Positions 36,086 through 44,980 of a DNA stretch of 64,000 nucleotides are shown one piece after another. Source of the DNA: Barnesiella viscericola DSM 18177. GTDB taxonomy: Bacteria > Bacteroidota > Bacteroidia > Bacteroidales > Barnesiellaceae. Made by a program: the position numbers and the translations under genes. Below the pieces are notes generated by a model. The model was not told the origin of the DNA. It did not search any database and worked only from the letters and a program-made list of their open reading frames with translations. Where the stretch lies: NCBI RefSeq assembly GCF_000512915.1, contig NZ_CP007034.1, forward strand, positions 1,364,001 through 1,428,000, in the 5' to 3' direction. Positions within the stretch are counted from its first letter, which is position 1, and every line of letters starts with the position of its first letter.

Positions 36086-37108
36086 TCAATCGATATTTTG
36101 AGAATGAGATTTTTGTTCCATCATCTCGCGCACACTGTTTACCTCGTCAATAAGTTGTGTTTGTGAAGGCAGATACAATTTATATTCACTGGCCAGTATG
36201 GTTTTATTATCTTCGGGAAGAGCCATCTTCACGGCCGTATCGTTCTTGCTGGTACACAACAGGATACCTACGGTGGGATTCTCGTCGGCCATCTTTTCCA
36301 CCCGGTCGTAATAGTTGACATACATCTGCAACTGTCCCAAATCCTGATGGGTCAGTTTGCCGGTCTTCAACTCAACGACCACAAAACATTTCAACAACCG
36401 GTTGTAGAAAACCAAGTCGGCAAAAAATTCGTCATCTTCCAACAAGATACGTTTCTGCCGAGCCACAAACGTGAACCCTTGCCCCAGTTCGAGCAAGAAG
36501 TGCTGCAAATGAGTGATAATGGCCGATTCCAAATCTTTTTCATAATAAGCCGCCTGAGGCTTCAATCCCAAAAATTCCAAATACATGGGGTCTTTGATAA
36601 TCTCCTGCGGCGACTGCGGTATACGCTCCTTTCGCGCCACAGCCAACACCGACTCCTTGTCGTTGCTCAACAACAGCCGTTCGTACAACTGAGAGTTTAT
36701 CTGCCGTTCCAGCTCCCGGGCCGTCCACGAATTGTTCACGGCCTCCAATTCGTAATACTCCCGTTTATCCACATCAGGTATCTGTATAAGAGTCCTATAC
36801 TGAGTCCAATTCAATTGTGAACGCAGTGCGTTCTCAATCGGATACAAGCGATAAAACTGGCGACAGAAAGAAAGTTGTCGCACCGAAAATCCGCTGCCAT
36901 AGTCGGGTTCCAACTGCTTGGCCAAATTCTTTATCAGGTAACTGCCGTAGTCGGCCCTGTCTTTTCCCTGCTGCTCTTCCTCAAAAATGCGGCGTCCCAA
37001 CTGCCAATACATCTGAACCCGACAGAAATCCACACTACGCACCGCATGAGCACGAGCCGCATCGATAATGCCGCGAATATCGTTCAAAAACAGTTCTTCC
37101 TTCTTCAT
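36086..37108 (-). CDS. PDDEXK nuclease-domain protein (DUF1016/YhcG type)
   Basis: A 340-residue protein of the YhcG family. An N-terminal helical DNA-binding-like part (LNDIRGIIDAARAHAVRSVD ...) precedes the C-terminal PD-(D/E)xK nuclease core: FFADLVFYNRLLKCFVVVELKTGKL with Asp and the Glu-Leu-Lys motif. Relatives are thought to process DNA in restriction-like or mobile contexts, but the target is unknown. The start is set at 37108: a TACTTTTG promoter box (37116-37123) lies just upstream and a longer frame would cross it. Confidence 0.85.
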   Translation of the reverse strand: MKKEELFLNDIRGIIDAARAHAVRSVDFCRVQMYWQLGRRIFEEEQQGKDRADYGSYLIKNLAKQLEPDYGSGFSVRQLSFCRQFYRLYPIENALRSQLNWTQYRTLIQIPDVDKREYYELEAVNNSWTARELERQINSQLYERLLLSNDKESVLAVARKERIPQSPQEIIKDPMYLEFLGLKPQAAYYEKDLESAIITHLQHFLLELGQGFTFVARQKRILLEDDEFFADLVFYNRLLKCFVVVELKTGKLTHQDLGQLQMYVNYYDRVEKMADENPTVGILLCTSKNDTAVKMALPEDNKTILASEYKLYLPSQTQLIDEVNSVREMMEQKSHSQNID

Positions 37109-37115
37109 ATCTCCG

Positions 37116-37123
37116 CAAAAGTA
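37116..37123 (-). promoter_or_regulatory. -7 box deciding the start of the PDDEXK gene
   Basis: TACTTTTG on the minus strand leaves a leader of only about 7 bp before the ATG at 37108. Confidence 0.6.
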
Positions 37124-37204
37124 TTTACTTGTAAGAGTTGTATATACAAATATAAACAACTCCTTTCAATTGACCAAATGCAGAAAAATCCCCCACAAAA
37201 CAGG

Positions 37205-37241
37205 CAGGGCACAGCGAACGGCAATCGTTCGCTGTGCCCTG
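37205..37241 (-). terminator. Hairpin downstream of ubiE
   Basis: CAGGGCACAGCGAACG and CGTTCGCTGTGCCCTG form a perfect 16-bp stem with a 5-base loop. The following T tract is weak on the minus strand, so it may be a terminator or RNA-stability hairpin. Confidence 0.75.
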
Positions 37242-37297
37242 TATGGTCAGGCAACGGCCTCATGAGCAGGAGATTTGCCCCACCCCGGCCGATGGAT

Positions 37298-38044
37298 TCA
37301 GACTTTCTTCTTCTCCCCGATGTAGATGGTGCAGGCACCAAAAGTGAGCCGACGGCAATAGCAGTGGTCGAAACCGGCGCGGCGGAAGATGTCGAGCATC
37401 GCCTCGCCCTGTGGCACGGCGGCGACCGAACGGGGCAGGTAGCTGTATGCGCTGCGGTCTTTCGACACGAGTCGGCCTACGAAGGGGATAAAGGTATAGG
37501 TGTAGAACTTATAAAGCTGACGGAAGGGGAAATGCTCGGGAGTCGACAGTTCGATGACGCACAATGCACCGCCGGGCCGAAGCACCCGGTACATCTCGCG
37601 GAAGCCGGCTTCGAGGTGCTCGAAGTTGCGCACCCCGTAGGCCACGGTCACCACATCGAAACTGTTGTCGTCAAAATCCATCGACAGACAATCCTGCACC
37701 TCGAAGAGGATACGGCGCTGGGCATTGCGCTTGACCGCCTTCTCGCGGGCAATCCGCAACATGCCCTCCGAGAGGTCCACGCCGATAATCTGGTCGGGAT
37801 TGAGTCGCTCGTCGAGCAGCAGGGCCAGGTCGCCCGTGCCCGTAGCCACATCAAGTATGCGGCGGTGGGGATAGCGGCGCAACATCTTCACGGCCACCCG
37901 CCGCCACCAGCGGTCTATGCCCACGGTCATGGTGCGGTTCATCGCATCGTAGGCCGGCGCAATGGAGTCGAACATCTCGCGCACCTGCGTGGTCTTGTCG
38001 GTCTCCTCGTTATAGGGTTTTATCTCTTCTGCCTTATAGTCCAT
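37298..38044 (-). CDS. ubiE: Demethylmenaquinone methyltransferase
   Basis: Methylates demethylmenaquinone to menaquinone with SAM, the last step of menaquinone synthesis; membrane-associated cytosolic enzyme. Class I methyltransferase: motif I LDVATGTGDLALLLD (about 57-71), then GVDLSEGML and VTVAYGVRNFEHL, the UbiE/MenG signature. The length is 248 aa. It follows purC by 27 bp, so the two are probably one transcript. No other menaquinone genes are adjacent. Confidence 0.93.
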   Translation of the reverse strand: MDYKAEEIKPYNEETDKTTQVREMFDSIAPAYDAMNRTMTVGIDRWWRRVAVKMLRRYPHRRILDVATGTGDLALLLDERLNPDQIIGVDLSEGMLRIAREKAVKRNAQRRILFEVQDCLSMDFDDNSFDVVTVAYGVRNFEHLEAGFREMYRVLRPGGALCVIELSTPEHFPFRQLYKFYTYTFIPFVGRLVSKDRSAYSYLPRSVAAVPQGEAMLDIFRRAGFDHCYCRRLTFGACTIYIGEKKKV

Positions 38045-38071
38045 TCGTGGTATGTTCCTTTCTCCGCCCGT

Positions 38072-39025
38072 TTATTTCTTGCGGCTGTTCAGGAAGTCGG
38101 TCACGTTCTTCTCGATACGGGCGGCCAAGTCTTCGCCTTCGGCCTTGACAAACTTCTCGCCCACGATGTGCTCGTAGAGCTCGATGTAGCGGTCCGACAC
38201 GCTGTTGCAATAGGCCTCGGTCATCTCGGGTACCTTTTGACCCTCTTTGCCCTGGAAGCCATTTTGAATCAGCCACTGGCGTACAAACTCTTTCGAGAGC
38301 TGGCGTTGCTCTTCGCCACGGGCCAGACGCTCTTCATACCCCTCGGCATAGAAGTAGCGCGACGAGTCGGGCGTGTGGATTTCGTCGATCAGGATAATCT
38401 TGTCGCCGATTTTACCGAATTCATATTTCGTATCCACGAGGATAAGACCTTTTTGGGCAGCCATCTCGCAGCCGCGTTGATAGAGAGCCAGGGTATATTT
38501 TTCGAGTTGCTCGTAGTCCTCGCGCGAAACGATACCGCGGGCTATGATTTCGTCTTTCGAGATATCCTCGTCGTGACCCTCGGCAGCTTTGGTCGTAGGC
38601 GTGATGATGGGGTGCGGGAACTTCTCGTTCTCCTTCATACCCTCGGGCATGGTCTCGCCGCACAACGTGCGGTTGCCGGCCTTGTATTCACGCCAGGCAT
38701 GGCCCGTCAAATAACCCCGCACAACCATCTCGACCTTGAACGGTTCGCAACGCAGACCCACCGTAACCATGGGGTCGGGAGTAGCCACTTTCCAGTTCGG
38801 AAGAATATCCGACGTAGCGTCCAGGAACTTGGCGGCAATCTGGTTCAGCACCTGTCCCTTGTAGGGAATACCCTCGGGCAGAATGACGTCGAATGCCGAG
38901 ATGCGGTCGGTTACTACCATCACCAGCAACTCGTCGTCGATATTGTACACATCGCGCACTTTACCATGATACACACTCTTTTGTCCGGGAAATTTGAAAT
39001 CGGTTTTTACCAAAGCATTTTTCAT
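38072..39025 (-). CDS. purC: Phosphoribosylaminoimidazole-succinocarboxamide synthase
   Basis: Joins CAIR and aspartate with ATP to form SAICAR in purine synthesis. The 316-residue chain is the long type also seen in other Bacteroidetes. Motifs are [23 protein letters not shown] and [13 protein letters not shown]. The start at 39025 ([12 protein letters not shown]) is chosen over 39082 because the latter reaches into the promoter box at 39085-39092. It lies upstream of ubiE. Confidence 0.95.
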   Translation of the reverse strand: MKNALVKTDFKFPGQKSVYHGKVRDVYNIDDELLVMVVTDRISAFDVILPEGIPYKGQVLNQIAAKFLDATSDILPNWKVATPDPMVTVGLRCEPFKVEMVVRGYLTGHAWREYKAGNRTLCGETMPEGMKENEKFPHPIITPTTKAAEGHDEDISKDEIIARGIVSREDYEQLEKYTLALYQRGCEMAAQKGLILVDTKYEFGKIGDKIILIDEIHTPDSSRYFYAEGYEERLARGEEQRQLSKEFVRQWLIQNGFQGKEGQKVPEMTEAYCNSVSDRYIELYEHIVGEKFVKAEGEDLAARIEKNVTDFLNSRKK

Positions 39026-39084
39026 TTCTGTAATACTTTTTCTGTTTATAATATAGTCGTTGTATGTCTTGTGAAAAGACACGG

Positions 39085-39092
39085 CAAAGATA
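39085..39092 (-). promoter_or_regulatory. -7 box of purC-ubiE
   Basis: TATCTTTG on the minus strand, an exact TAnnTTTG match, about 60 bp before the chosen purC start. Confidence 0.65.
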
Positions 39093-39278
39093 CAACATAA
39101 AAACGAGATAGCACGTCAATTAAAACAGATTAAGCATTACCCTCGTCGACAATCTTTCTCCCCCTCATCACACAATCACACTCCCCCCCCGAGCCACATT
39201 CCCAAAAGGAAGATATTCTCTCCGACCCTGTCATCACGGGTCCCTGCTCCATCGGGGCCAGCCGACCGTCCACAGGCC

Positions 39279-40295
39279 TCACGCCTCGGGCTTCTCCTTA
39301 CCGGCCTCCTTAGCTGCCTCGCGCTCCTGCTTGCGAGCCTCGGCAGCCTTACGCACCTTCTCGTCGTGTTTTTCGTAAGCCTCGACAATGCGCTGTACCA
39401 GTTTGTGCCGCACAATATCCTTCTTGTTGAACTCCACGCGGGCTATCCCCTCGACATTCTTCAAGATGCCTATCGCCTGCACCAGACCTGAGGTCTGCGA
39501 GGCCGGCAGGTCTATCTGGGTCATATCGCCCGTCACAATCATCTTGGCGTTCATGCCCAGACGGGTCAGGAACATCTTGATCTGGTGCGTCGTGGTGTTC
39601 TGCGCCTCGTCGAGAATGATCACCGCATCGCTCAGCGTGCGGCCGCGCATGAAGGCCAACGGGGCTATCTGTATCACGTTCGACTCCATGTACTCTTTCA
39701 GCTTCGCCGCCGGAATCATATCCTCCAAGGCATCGTACAAGGGTTGCAGATAGGGGTCGATCTTATCTTTCATGTCGCCCGGCAGAAATCCCAGTTTCTC
39801 GCCGGCCTCGACCGCCGGACGGCTCAGGATAATCTTCTTCACCTCCTTGTTCTTCAAGGCTTTCACAGCCAAGGCGATGGCCACGTAGGTCTTGCCCGAA
39901 CCAGCCGGGCCCAGGGCAAAGGTGAGGTCGTTGTGGGCAAAGGCCTCGACCAGTTTCTGCTGGTTGGGGGTGCGACCCGTAATCGGCTTGCCGTTCACGC
40001 CGTAGATGATGAGATTCTCCTGCGGCTTGACCGTCTGGGGAGCGTCGCCCTTGATGATGTCGATGATTACCTCCTCGCTCAACTGGTTATATTCGGCACA
40101 ATACTTTTCGAGCTGTTTGATCTTCTGCTCAAAAAGTTCGGTCTCCTTCTCGTCGCCGATTACCTTCATCACATTCCCCCGGGCAGCGATACGCACCTTG
40201 GGGAAAAGATTCTTGACCACCTGCACATTGGCGTTGTTCACACCATAAAAAGTCACCGGATCGACGGCGTCCAATATAATTACTCTTTCTATCAT
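39279..40295 (-). CDS. phoH: PhoH-family ATPase
   Basis: A cytosolic P-loop ATPase, often considered a putative RNA helicase or RNA-handling factor. Walker A is GPAGSGKTYVAIALAVK (about 135), Walker B is AVIILDEAQN, and sensor-like segments ARLGMNAKMIVTGDMTQIDL follow (TGD-Q). The N-terminal part (1-100) is a KH-like or PIN-linker region of the PhoH type; the C-terminus is Lys/Glu-rich. Exact RNA substrates are not known. Gene order then continues to purC. Confidence 0.92.
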   Translation of the reverse strand: MIERVIILDAVDPVTFYGVNNANVQVVKNLFPKVRIAARGNVMKVIGDEKETELFEQKIKQLEKYCAEYNQLSEEVIIDIIKGDAPQTVKPQENLIIYGVNGKPITGRTPNQQKLVEAFAHNDLTFALGPAGSGKTYVAIALAVKALKNKEVKKIILSRPAVEAGEKLGFLPGDMKDKIDPYLQPLYDALEDMIPAAKLKEYMESNVIQIAPLAFMRGRTLSDAVIILDEAQNTTTHQIKMFLTRLGMNAKMIVTGDMTQIDLPASQTSGLVQAIGILKNVEGIARVEFNKKDIVRHKLVQRIVEAYEKHDEKVRKAAEARKQEREAAKEAGKEKPEA

Positions 40296-40424
40296 TCAAT
40301 TGTTTCCTCTTCTTCACCCGGGCCGACCCTCACCGCTGCGACTCCCGGCGGAATCTCCGCCTCGACGCGGTCCCGCGGGCACCCGGGCAACTCATGCAAA
40401 AATAAAAAAATATCTGCTTATTCA

Positions 40425-41528
40425 TCAAAACAAAGCAGGATAATTCGCCGACATCTTTTCGAGGAAGCCCTCGGTGAGCCGCGACACGGCATAGTCGCCC
40501 AACTCTCCGACGGCGATGCGCACATAGTCCTCCATCGGGAGGAGCTGTTCGGTCTCGACCACATAAAAGCGGGCGTGAATCACCCGGTGCGAGAGCACAT
40601 GCTTGCAGGCATACACCTGTGCCGACACGCTCACCCGCCCAGCTCCGGCAAACAACCGGGCCCACTCCTCGCTCTGCTGCAACACGTCGAGCGAGGCCTC
40701 CTCGGCCGTCTCGATAAGCGGCAGTTCATACAGGTTGCGCCAGATGTCACGCCCCTCGCGCCGACGCACCCAGGTATAATCGCCATGCCGCACATAGAAA
40801 TAGTTGAAATAGCGGGGCTTCACCACCGTGCGTCCCAGCTTGACCGGCAGTTCCTCTACCCGACCCGTTGCCAAGGCCATACAGCGGTCGGCAAAGATAC
40901 ACCCGCCACACTGCGGCGAACGGGGCACGCAATACAAGGCGCCGAACTCCATCAGAGCCTGGTTGTATCCCCCCGGGTCCTTCCGGTCGAGCAACTCGTC
41001 GGCCAGGGCGGCAAAGAGTTTTTTCCCCTCGGTCGTGTCGATAGGCGTGTCGATGCCGTAGATGCGCGCGAGCACCCGGTAGACATTGCCGTCGACCACG
41101 GCATGGGGCAACCCGTAGGCAAACGAAGCTATCGCCGCCGCCGTATAGTCGCCTATCCCGGGCAACGAACGTATCGCCTCGTAGGTCGTGGGGAACTCCC
41201 CGCCAAACCGCTCCACCACCTGCCGGGCGGCAGCCAGCAGGTTGCGGGCCCGACTGTAATAGCCCAGCCCTTGCCACAGTTTCATCACCTCATCGTCGTC
41301 GGCCGCAGCCAGCGCACGCACGTCGGGGAAGCGGGAGACAAACCGGTTGTAATACGCATACCCCTGCACCACCCGTGTCTGTTGCAGGATAATCTCCGAT
41401 ATCCAGATGCGATAGGCATCGGTAATGCCCCGCCACGGCAGCACCCGATGGTTGCGGGCATACCAGTCGTGCAGGTCGGCCGCCAGCGGAGCGACCGCCT
41501 CGCTCGGTATTTTTTTCTCTTTTCTCAT
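40425..41528 (-). CDS. mutY: A/G-specific adenine DNA glycosylase
   Basis: Removes adenine misincorporated opposite 8-oxoguanine. The helix-hairpin-helix segment LPGIGDYTAAAIASFAYG and catalytic Asp in VDGNVYRVLARIYGID are present. The [4Fe-4S] loop is visible as CVPRSPQCGGCIFADRC (C-x6-C-x2-C-x5-C). The C-terminal half (about 230-367) is the NUDIX-like 8-oxoG recognition domain. Start 41528 (MRKEKKIPSE) is chosen because the longer frame crosses the promoter box at 41533-41540. Divergent from the DUF3843-like gene. Confidence 0.95.
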   Translation of the reverse strand: MRKEKKIPSEAVAPLAADLHDWYARNHRVLPWRGITDAYRIWISEIILQQTRVVQGYAYYNRFVSRFPDVRALAAADDDEVMKLWQGLGYYSRARNLLAAARQVVERFGGEFPTTYEAIRSLPGIGDYTAAAIASFAYGLPHAVVDGNVYRVLARIYGIDTPIDTTEGKKLFAALADELLDRKDPGGYNQALMEFGALYCVPRSPQCGGCIFADRCMALATGRVEELPVKLGRTVVKPRYFNYFYVRHGDYTWVRRREGRDIWRNLYELPLIETAEEASLDVLQQSEEWARLFAGAGRVSVSAQVYACKHVLSHRVIHARFYVVETEQLLPMEDYVRIAVGELGDYAVSRLTEGFLEKMSANYPALF

Positions 41529-41532
41529 AATG

Positions 41533-41612
41533 CAAAGATAGGACAAATCGCACAAAGCCTCACAAAAAAGGGGCCACACAAAACCTTCTTTTCCGATTTA
41601 TACTTACATTTG
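41533..41612. promoter_or_regulatory. Divergent promoter pair, mutY and DUF3843-like gene
   Basis: CAAAGATA at 41533-41540 is TATCTTTG read on the minus strand for mutY; TACATTTG at 41605-41612 is the plus-strand box. The two -7 boxes lie about 65 bp apart. Confidence 0.6.
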
Positions 41613-41637
41613 CAATCGTACCTAATTTTTATCTGTT

Positions 41638-42966
41638 ATGAACAACGACAAACAGCGCATATACAGCGGAGACTGGAAAACCCTGCACCCCTATACCGGG
41701 TCGGCGCCTACCGATCTCTACTACATCACGTTGGCCAACAAGGTGCTGGCCGCCATTCGCCCCATCGAAGAGGCTCTTGCTGATGACGACTATCGCAAGA
41801 TCGACGACAGCGAACAGAAGGAGCTGGCCTGTATCCTCACCGCCTACTTCGAGGACATCATCTCGCAAACGGGTATCTTCCAGGCCTTCACCCGGGTCTA
41901 TCGCCGCCGCTTCGGCAAACCGCTGCCCTTCTACACGCTCGACAGCGACTACACCCCCGGCGAAATCAACATCGAGGAGGTGCAGTTCCTCATCTGGCAC
42001 TACCACATGCAACTCAACAACCTCGACGTGGCCTACTCGCCTGCGCTCGACACCTTTGCCGCCATAGCCGCCGATGTCATGGCGCTGTTTGAAGCCGAAT
42101 ACGAAACGGCTCCCGAGAACGAGAAACTGCTCCACTATTTCCAGCTCGACGAGAAGGAACAGCACAATCTCTACGCCCTTCACTCGCGCTTCCTGTGGCT
42201 CTGCACCCAGTCCTACCTCTTCTCCAACAACGGGTTCCTGCTCGAAGACCAGGCCGAGTCGCTGGCCGACGAGGCCAAGGAGGCCGGCATGGAGGATCAG
42301 GTTCCCGACATGGTCAACCAACTCTGCAACGACTTCGGCTTCAACCAGGTCACCGAGTTCATGCGGCTCACCCCGCCCCGCTGGCTGGCCGAGGTATTGG
42401 GCGAGGAGTCGCCCCTCTACGCCTCGCTCATGAGCATGGGACACAAATACACCGGCTACTACCGCTACGAAGGGGGTGACGACCAGGTGACCCGCTTCCG
42501 CCACATCGCCAGCGACCGGGTACTCGAAGTGACCAACCGTTCGCTCGTGGGACTGCCCCGCAACATGAAGGACCCTTCGCTCATTCTGCGCACCGGCTTT
42601 GTGGAGTGGAACGGCCAGTGGTGGCTCTCGGGACAGATAAGCAGCTACGAGGATAGCGAAGACCTCATCGGCCAAATCACCGGCGATGACGACGAGTACA
42701 ACCTCTTCGAGCCGGAAGAGGATCTGCCCGACGACGAACAACAGATTATCCTCACCGACATTCTCGCCACCACCGAGGGCGAAGAGGGGCAACCCCTCGA
42801 CGAATCGGATACCGCCTGGCAGGCTCTGTTGAGCGACGAGATTGGCGAAGATTTCTTCATCGCCCAGGTACAGGCCGGACAAATCAAGGGACTCTGCTTC
42901 TACGACGACCCGAACAACCTGCTGCTCGACAACCTCCGCTTCGTCACCGAATATGTCAAACGATAA
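41638..42966 (+). CDS. DUF3843-like protein (442 aa)
   Basis: Likely DUF3843 family, from the start RIYSGDWKTLHPYTGSAPTD and LYYITLANKV, which resembles that family's N-terminal pattern. The product is cytosolic (no signal peptide), helical in the first two thirds, and rich in acidic residues in the last third (for example DLIGQITGDDDEYNLFEPEE). The function is not known. It stands downstream of its own TACATTTG promoter and is followed by an esterase gene. Confidence 0.7.
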   Translation: MNNDKQRIYSGDWKTLHPYTGSAPTDLYYITLANKVLAAIRPIEEALADDDYRKIDDSEQKELACILTAYFEDIISQTGIFQAFTRVYRRRFGKPLPFYTLDSDYTPGEINIEEVQFLIWHYHMQLNNLDVAYSPALDTFAAIAADVMALFEAEYETAPENEKLLHYFQLDEKEQHNLYALHSRFLWLCTQSYLFSNNGFLLEDQAESLADEAKEAGMEDQVPDMVNQLCNDFGFNQVTEFMRLTPPRWLAEVLGEESPLYASLMSMGHKYTGYYRYEGGDDQVTRFRHIASDRVLEVTNRSLVGLPRNMKDPSLILRTGFVEWNGQWWLSGQISSYEDSEDLIGQITGDDDEYNLFEPEEDLPDDEQQIILTDILATTEGEEGQPLDESDTAWQALLSDEIGEDFFIAQVQAGQIKGLCFYDDPNNLLLDNLRFVTEYVKR

Positions 42967-42996
42967 CCCTATTTTTCAACCTCAATCCCATTCATC

Positions 42997-43833
42997 ATGA
43001 AACGCTTATTGCTGCTACCCTTTCTCCTTTTGCTCGGCTTAGTTGGCCTCTATGCCCAACAGATCGACACCATTACCATACACAGCCAGATGGGACACGA
43101 CATCAAAAACATCGTGATTCTGCCCCAAGGTTATGCCGAGGGCGACACCCGCTACCCGGTGGTCTATCTGCTCCACGGACACGGTGACAACCATACCTGC
43201 TGGATCAACATCAAACCCGAACTGCCCCAAATCGCCTCGCAATACGGCTTTATCGTCGTGTGTCCCGACGGAAAGAGGAGCTGGTACTGGGACAGTCCGC
43301 TCCACAAGGACATGCAATTCGAGACCTACATCTCCGACGAACTCATTCACTACATCGACTCCCACTACCGCACCGTGGCCGACCGCCGCGCCCGCGCCAT
43401 TACCGGGCTTAGCATGGGTGGACATGGAGCCATGTGGAACGCCATTCGCCACCGCGACGTCTTCGGAGCAGCCGGCAGCACCAGCGGCGGGGTCGACATC
43501 CGTCCCTTCCCCAACAACTGGAACATGAAAGAGCAACTGGGCGAACAGGCCGCCCACCCCGAGAACTGGGAGAGCCACACCGTCATCAACCTGGTTCCTT
43601 CGCTCAACGACGGCGACCTGGCCCTCATCATCGACTGCGGCCTCGACGACTTCTTCCTCGAAGTCAACCGCAATTTCCACCAATCGCTCATCGACCACCA
43701 CATCAAGCACGACTACATCGAGCGCCCGGGAGCCCACAACCGCTTCTACTGGAACAACTCCATCGACTACCAGCTGCTGTTCTTCCACAAGTTCTTCACC
43801 CAACCGGCCGCAAAGGAAGAGGCTACTCGATAA
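42997..43833 (+). CDS. Exported esterase, alpha/beta-hydrolase (PF00756 type)
   Basis: A 278-residue secreted or periplasmic serine esterase of the EstD/S-formylglutathione-hydrolase superfamily. The signal peptide is residues 1-21 (LVGLYAQ). The nucleophile elbow is ITGLSMGGHGAMW (Ser), the acid is in IDCGLDDFFLE (Asp) and the base in PGAHNRFYW (His). The oxyanion segment is VYLLHGHGDN. The substrate may be a feruloyl or acetylated polysaccharide ester, by analogy. It lies upstream of the HIUase gene. Confidence 0.88.
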   Translation: MKRLLLLPFLLLLGLVGLYAQQIDTITIHSQMGHDIKNIVILPQGYAEGDTRYPVVYLLHGHGDNHTCWINIKPELPQIASQYGFIVVCPDGKRSWYWDSPLHKDMQFETYISDELIHYIDSHYRTVADRRARAITGLSMGGHGAMWNAIRHRDVFGAAGSTSGGVDIRPFPNNWNMKEQLGEQAAHPENWESHTVINLVPSLNDGDLALIIDCGLDDFFLEVNRNFHQSLIDHHIKHDYIERPGAHNRFYWNNSIDYQLLFFHKFFTQPAAKEEATR

Positions 43834-43955
43834 CTCGCGAGGAGGGGGGGAGGAGGATAGAGTCCCCTCTGCCCCGCAAAAGCAAAAGCCAACGAGCCGT
43901 AACACCCAGAGTAACAAGATTACCCATAAGTTTAACCCCTAAACCGATTAAGATT

Positions 43956-44372
43956 ATGAGCAAAAATCTGATTCTTACAGCCCTGCTGACTCTGCTGATG
44001 GCAACCGCATCGATTGCCCAGGAAACCGTCTACCAACTATCCAGCCACATTCTCGACATCAAAACCGGCCAACCGGCCACCGGTGTCAAGATTACCCTCT
44101 CCCGGCTGGACGACAACCGGTCGTGGCAGACCATCGACGAGAGGGCTACCGATGCCAACGGACGGGTGAAGGAGTTTCTCGCGAAGAGCCCCGACACCGA
44201 CAACCGGGGTATCTACAAACTCACCTACCTCGTAGGTCCCTATTTCAAGGCACAGGCCCAGAATTCGTTCTACCCCTTTATCGAGGTAGTCTTCGAGATT
44301 AAAGACGACAGCCACTACCACGTGCCCATCACCCTCTCGCCCTATGGCTACTCGACCTACCGGGGCAACTGA
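43956..44372 (+). CDS. uraH: Exported 5-hydroxyisourate hydrolase (transthyretin-like)
   Basis: Hydrolyses 5-hydroxyisourate to OHCU in uric-acid breakdown, probably in the periplasm. A signal peptide (1-21, ending ASIAQ) precedes a transthyretin-fold domain of about 115 residues starting LSSHILDIKTGQPATGVKI (the catalytic His is the second of these residues' His). The C-terminus reads LSPYGYSTYRGN; family enzymes end YRGS, so the terminal Ser is Asn here. Catalytic Arg and His residues are likely conserved. Other urate genes are not nearby. A terminator hairpin follows 50 bp downstream. Confidence 0.85.
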   Translation: MSKNLILTALLTLLMATASIAQETVYQLSSHILDIKTGQPATGVKITLSRLDDNRSWQTIDERATDANGRVKEFLAKSPDTDNRGIYKLTYLVGPYFKAQAQNSFYPFIEVVFEIKDDSHYHVPITLSPYGYSTYRGN

Positions 44373-44421
44373 TTCGAGTGAAATTCGGCAAAAAGTTATT
44401 TACAAGCCTCTTATAAATTTC

Positions 44422-44460
44422 AAACCGATGTTAAATTGTTAATAAAACATCGGTTTTTTA
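44422..44460 (+). terminator. Terminator of uraH
   Basis: AAACCGATGTT and AACATCGGTTT form an 11-bp stem, followed by a T run. Confidence 0.8.
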
Positions 44461-44501
44461 ATTCGATTACGTTAAATACTATTTGATTTTAGATTTCACC
44501 G

Positions 44502-44533
44502 TTTGGAAAACAGAACTCCCCGCCTTATATTTG
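44502..44533 (+). promoter_or_regulatory. Promoter of a short transcript (candidate sRNA)
   Basis: TTTG at 44502-44505 and TATATTTG at 44526-44533 with a 20-bp spacer match the Bacteroidetes consensus. There is no protein gene downstream before the terminator. Confidence 0.7.
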
Positions 44534-44539
44534 TACCAT

Positions 44540-44601
44540 GTTTTTTCATAGTATTAGATTTAAGGTTTACAGATTGGCTGTCGTGAGACAGCCTTTTTTA
44601 T
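44540..44601 (+). ncRNA. Candidate small RNA, about 60 nt, with terminator hairpin
   Basis: Between the promoter at 44502-44533 and a perfect intrinsic terminator (GGCTGTC-GTGA-GACAGCC followed by six T, 44576-44599) lies only a 60-nt stretch, AT-rich and without a real reading frame. The 5' end is placed about 7 nt after the -7 box. This is inferred from promoter and terminator alone; it could instead be a leader or an attenuated remnant. Confidence 0.45.
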
Positions 44602-44703
44602 TTCCCCCCGCCCCTGTCCCAACAAAAACTCAGGGGAAAAAGCGAAGAACAGAAGGAAGCAGGGGGTGAAGAAAAAGGGGAGCCTAATCCAAATAAATCC
44701 AGG

Positions 44704-44740
44704 AAAAACAAAAGCCGCTGCAACTGCGTTGCAACGGCTT
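44704..44740 (-). terminator. Terminator of tRNA-Ser
   Basis: On the minus strand AGCCGTTGCAAC pairs with GTTGCAGCGGCT (one G-T pair), followed by TTTTGTTTTT. Confidence 0.85.
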
Positions 44741-44745
44741 CGGAG

Positions 44746-44833
44746 CGGAGTAAGGGGGATTCGAACCCCCGATACGCTTTTGACGTATACACGCTTTCCA
44801 GGCGTGCCTCTTCAACCACTCGAGCATCACTCC
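44746..44833 (-). tRNA. tRNA-Ser (anticodon GGA)
   Basis: Read on the minus strand, acceptor GGAGTGA pairs with TTACTCC; D-arm contains the GAGTGGTTGAA motif; the anticodon stem CACGC/GCGTG encloses loop CTGGAAA, with GGA at 34-36. A long class II variable arm follows (ACGTC... TATCG region), and the T-arm contains GTTCGAATC. The length is 88 nt; CCA is not encoded. It reads UCC and UCU codons. Confidence 0.93.
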
Positions 44834-44980
44834 ATCGGGTTGTTCCCGTAAAAACGGTGGCAAATATAATACATTTTTCGGGTTCAACGAAAGTTTTTGC
44901 AAAAATAGTATCGCCATGCGATTCGCTCTCCCCGGGCAAATGCACGACAAAAGCCCCGAAAACAACCCGGCCGTCGGCAC

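Noticed and set aside
37205-37241. Considered as a palindromic binding site or CRISPR-like element
   Set aside because: Single copy, perfect stem with a 5-base loop immediately after ubiE; a hairpin terminator is simpler. No CRISPR array was seen anywhere in the window.
39585-41783. 732-codon plus-strand open frame
   Set aside because: Antisense of phoH and mutY, both of which have clear motifs on the minus strand; long antisense frames are expected from GC-rich codon use.
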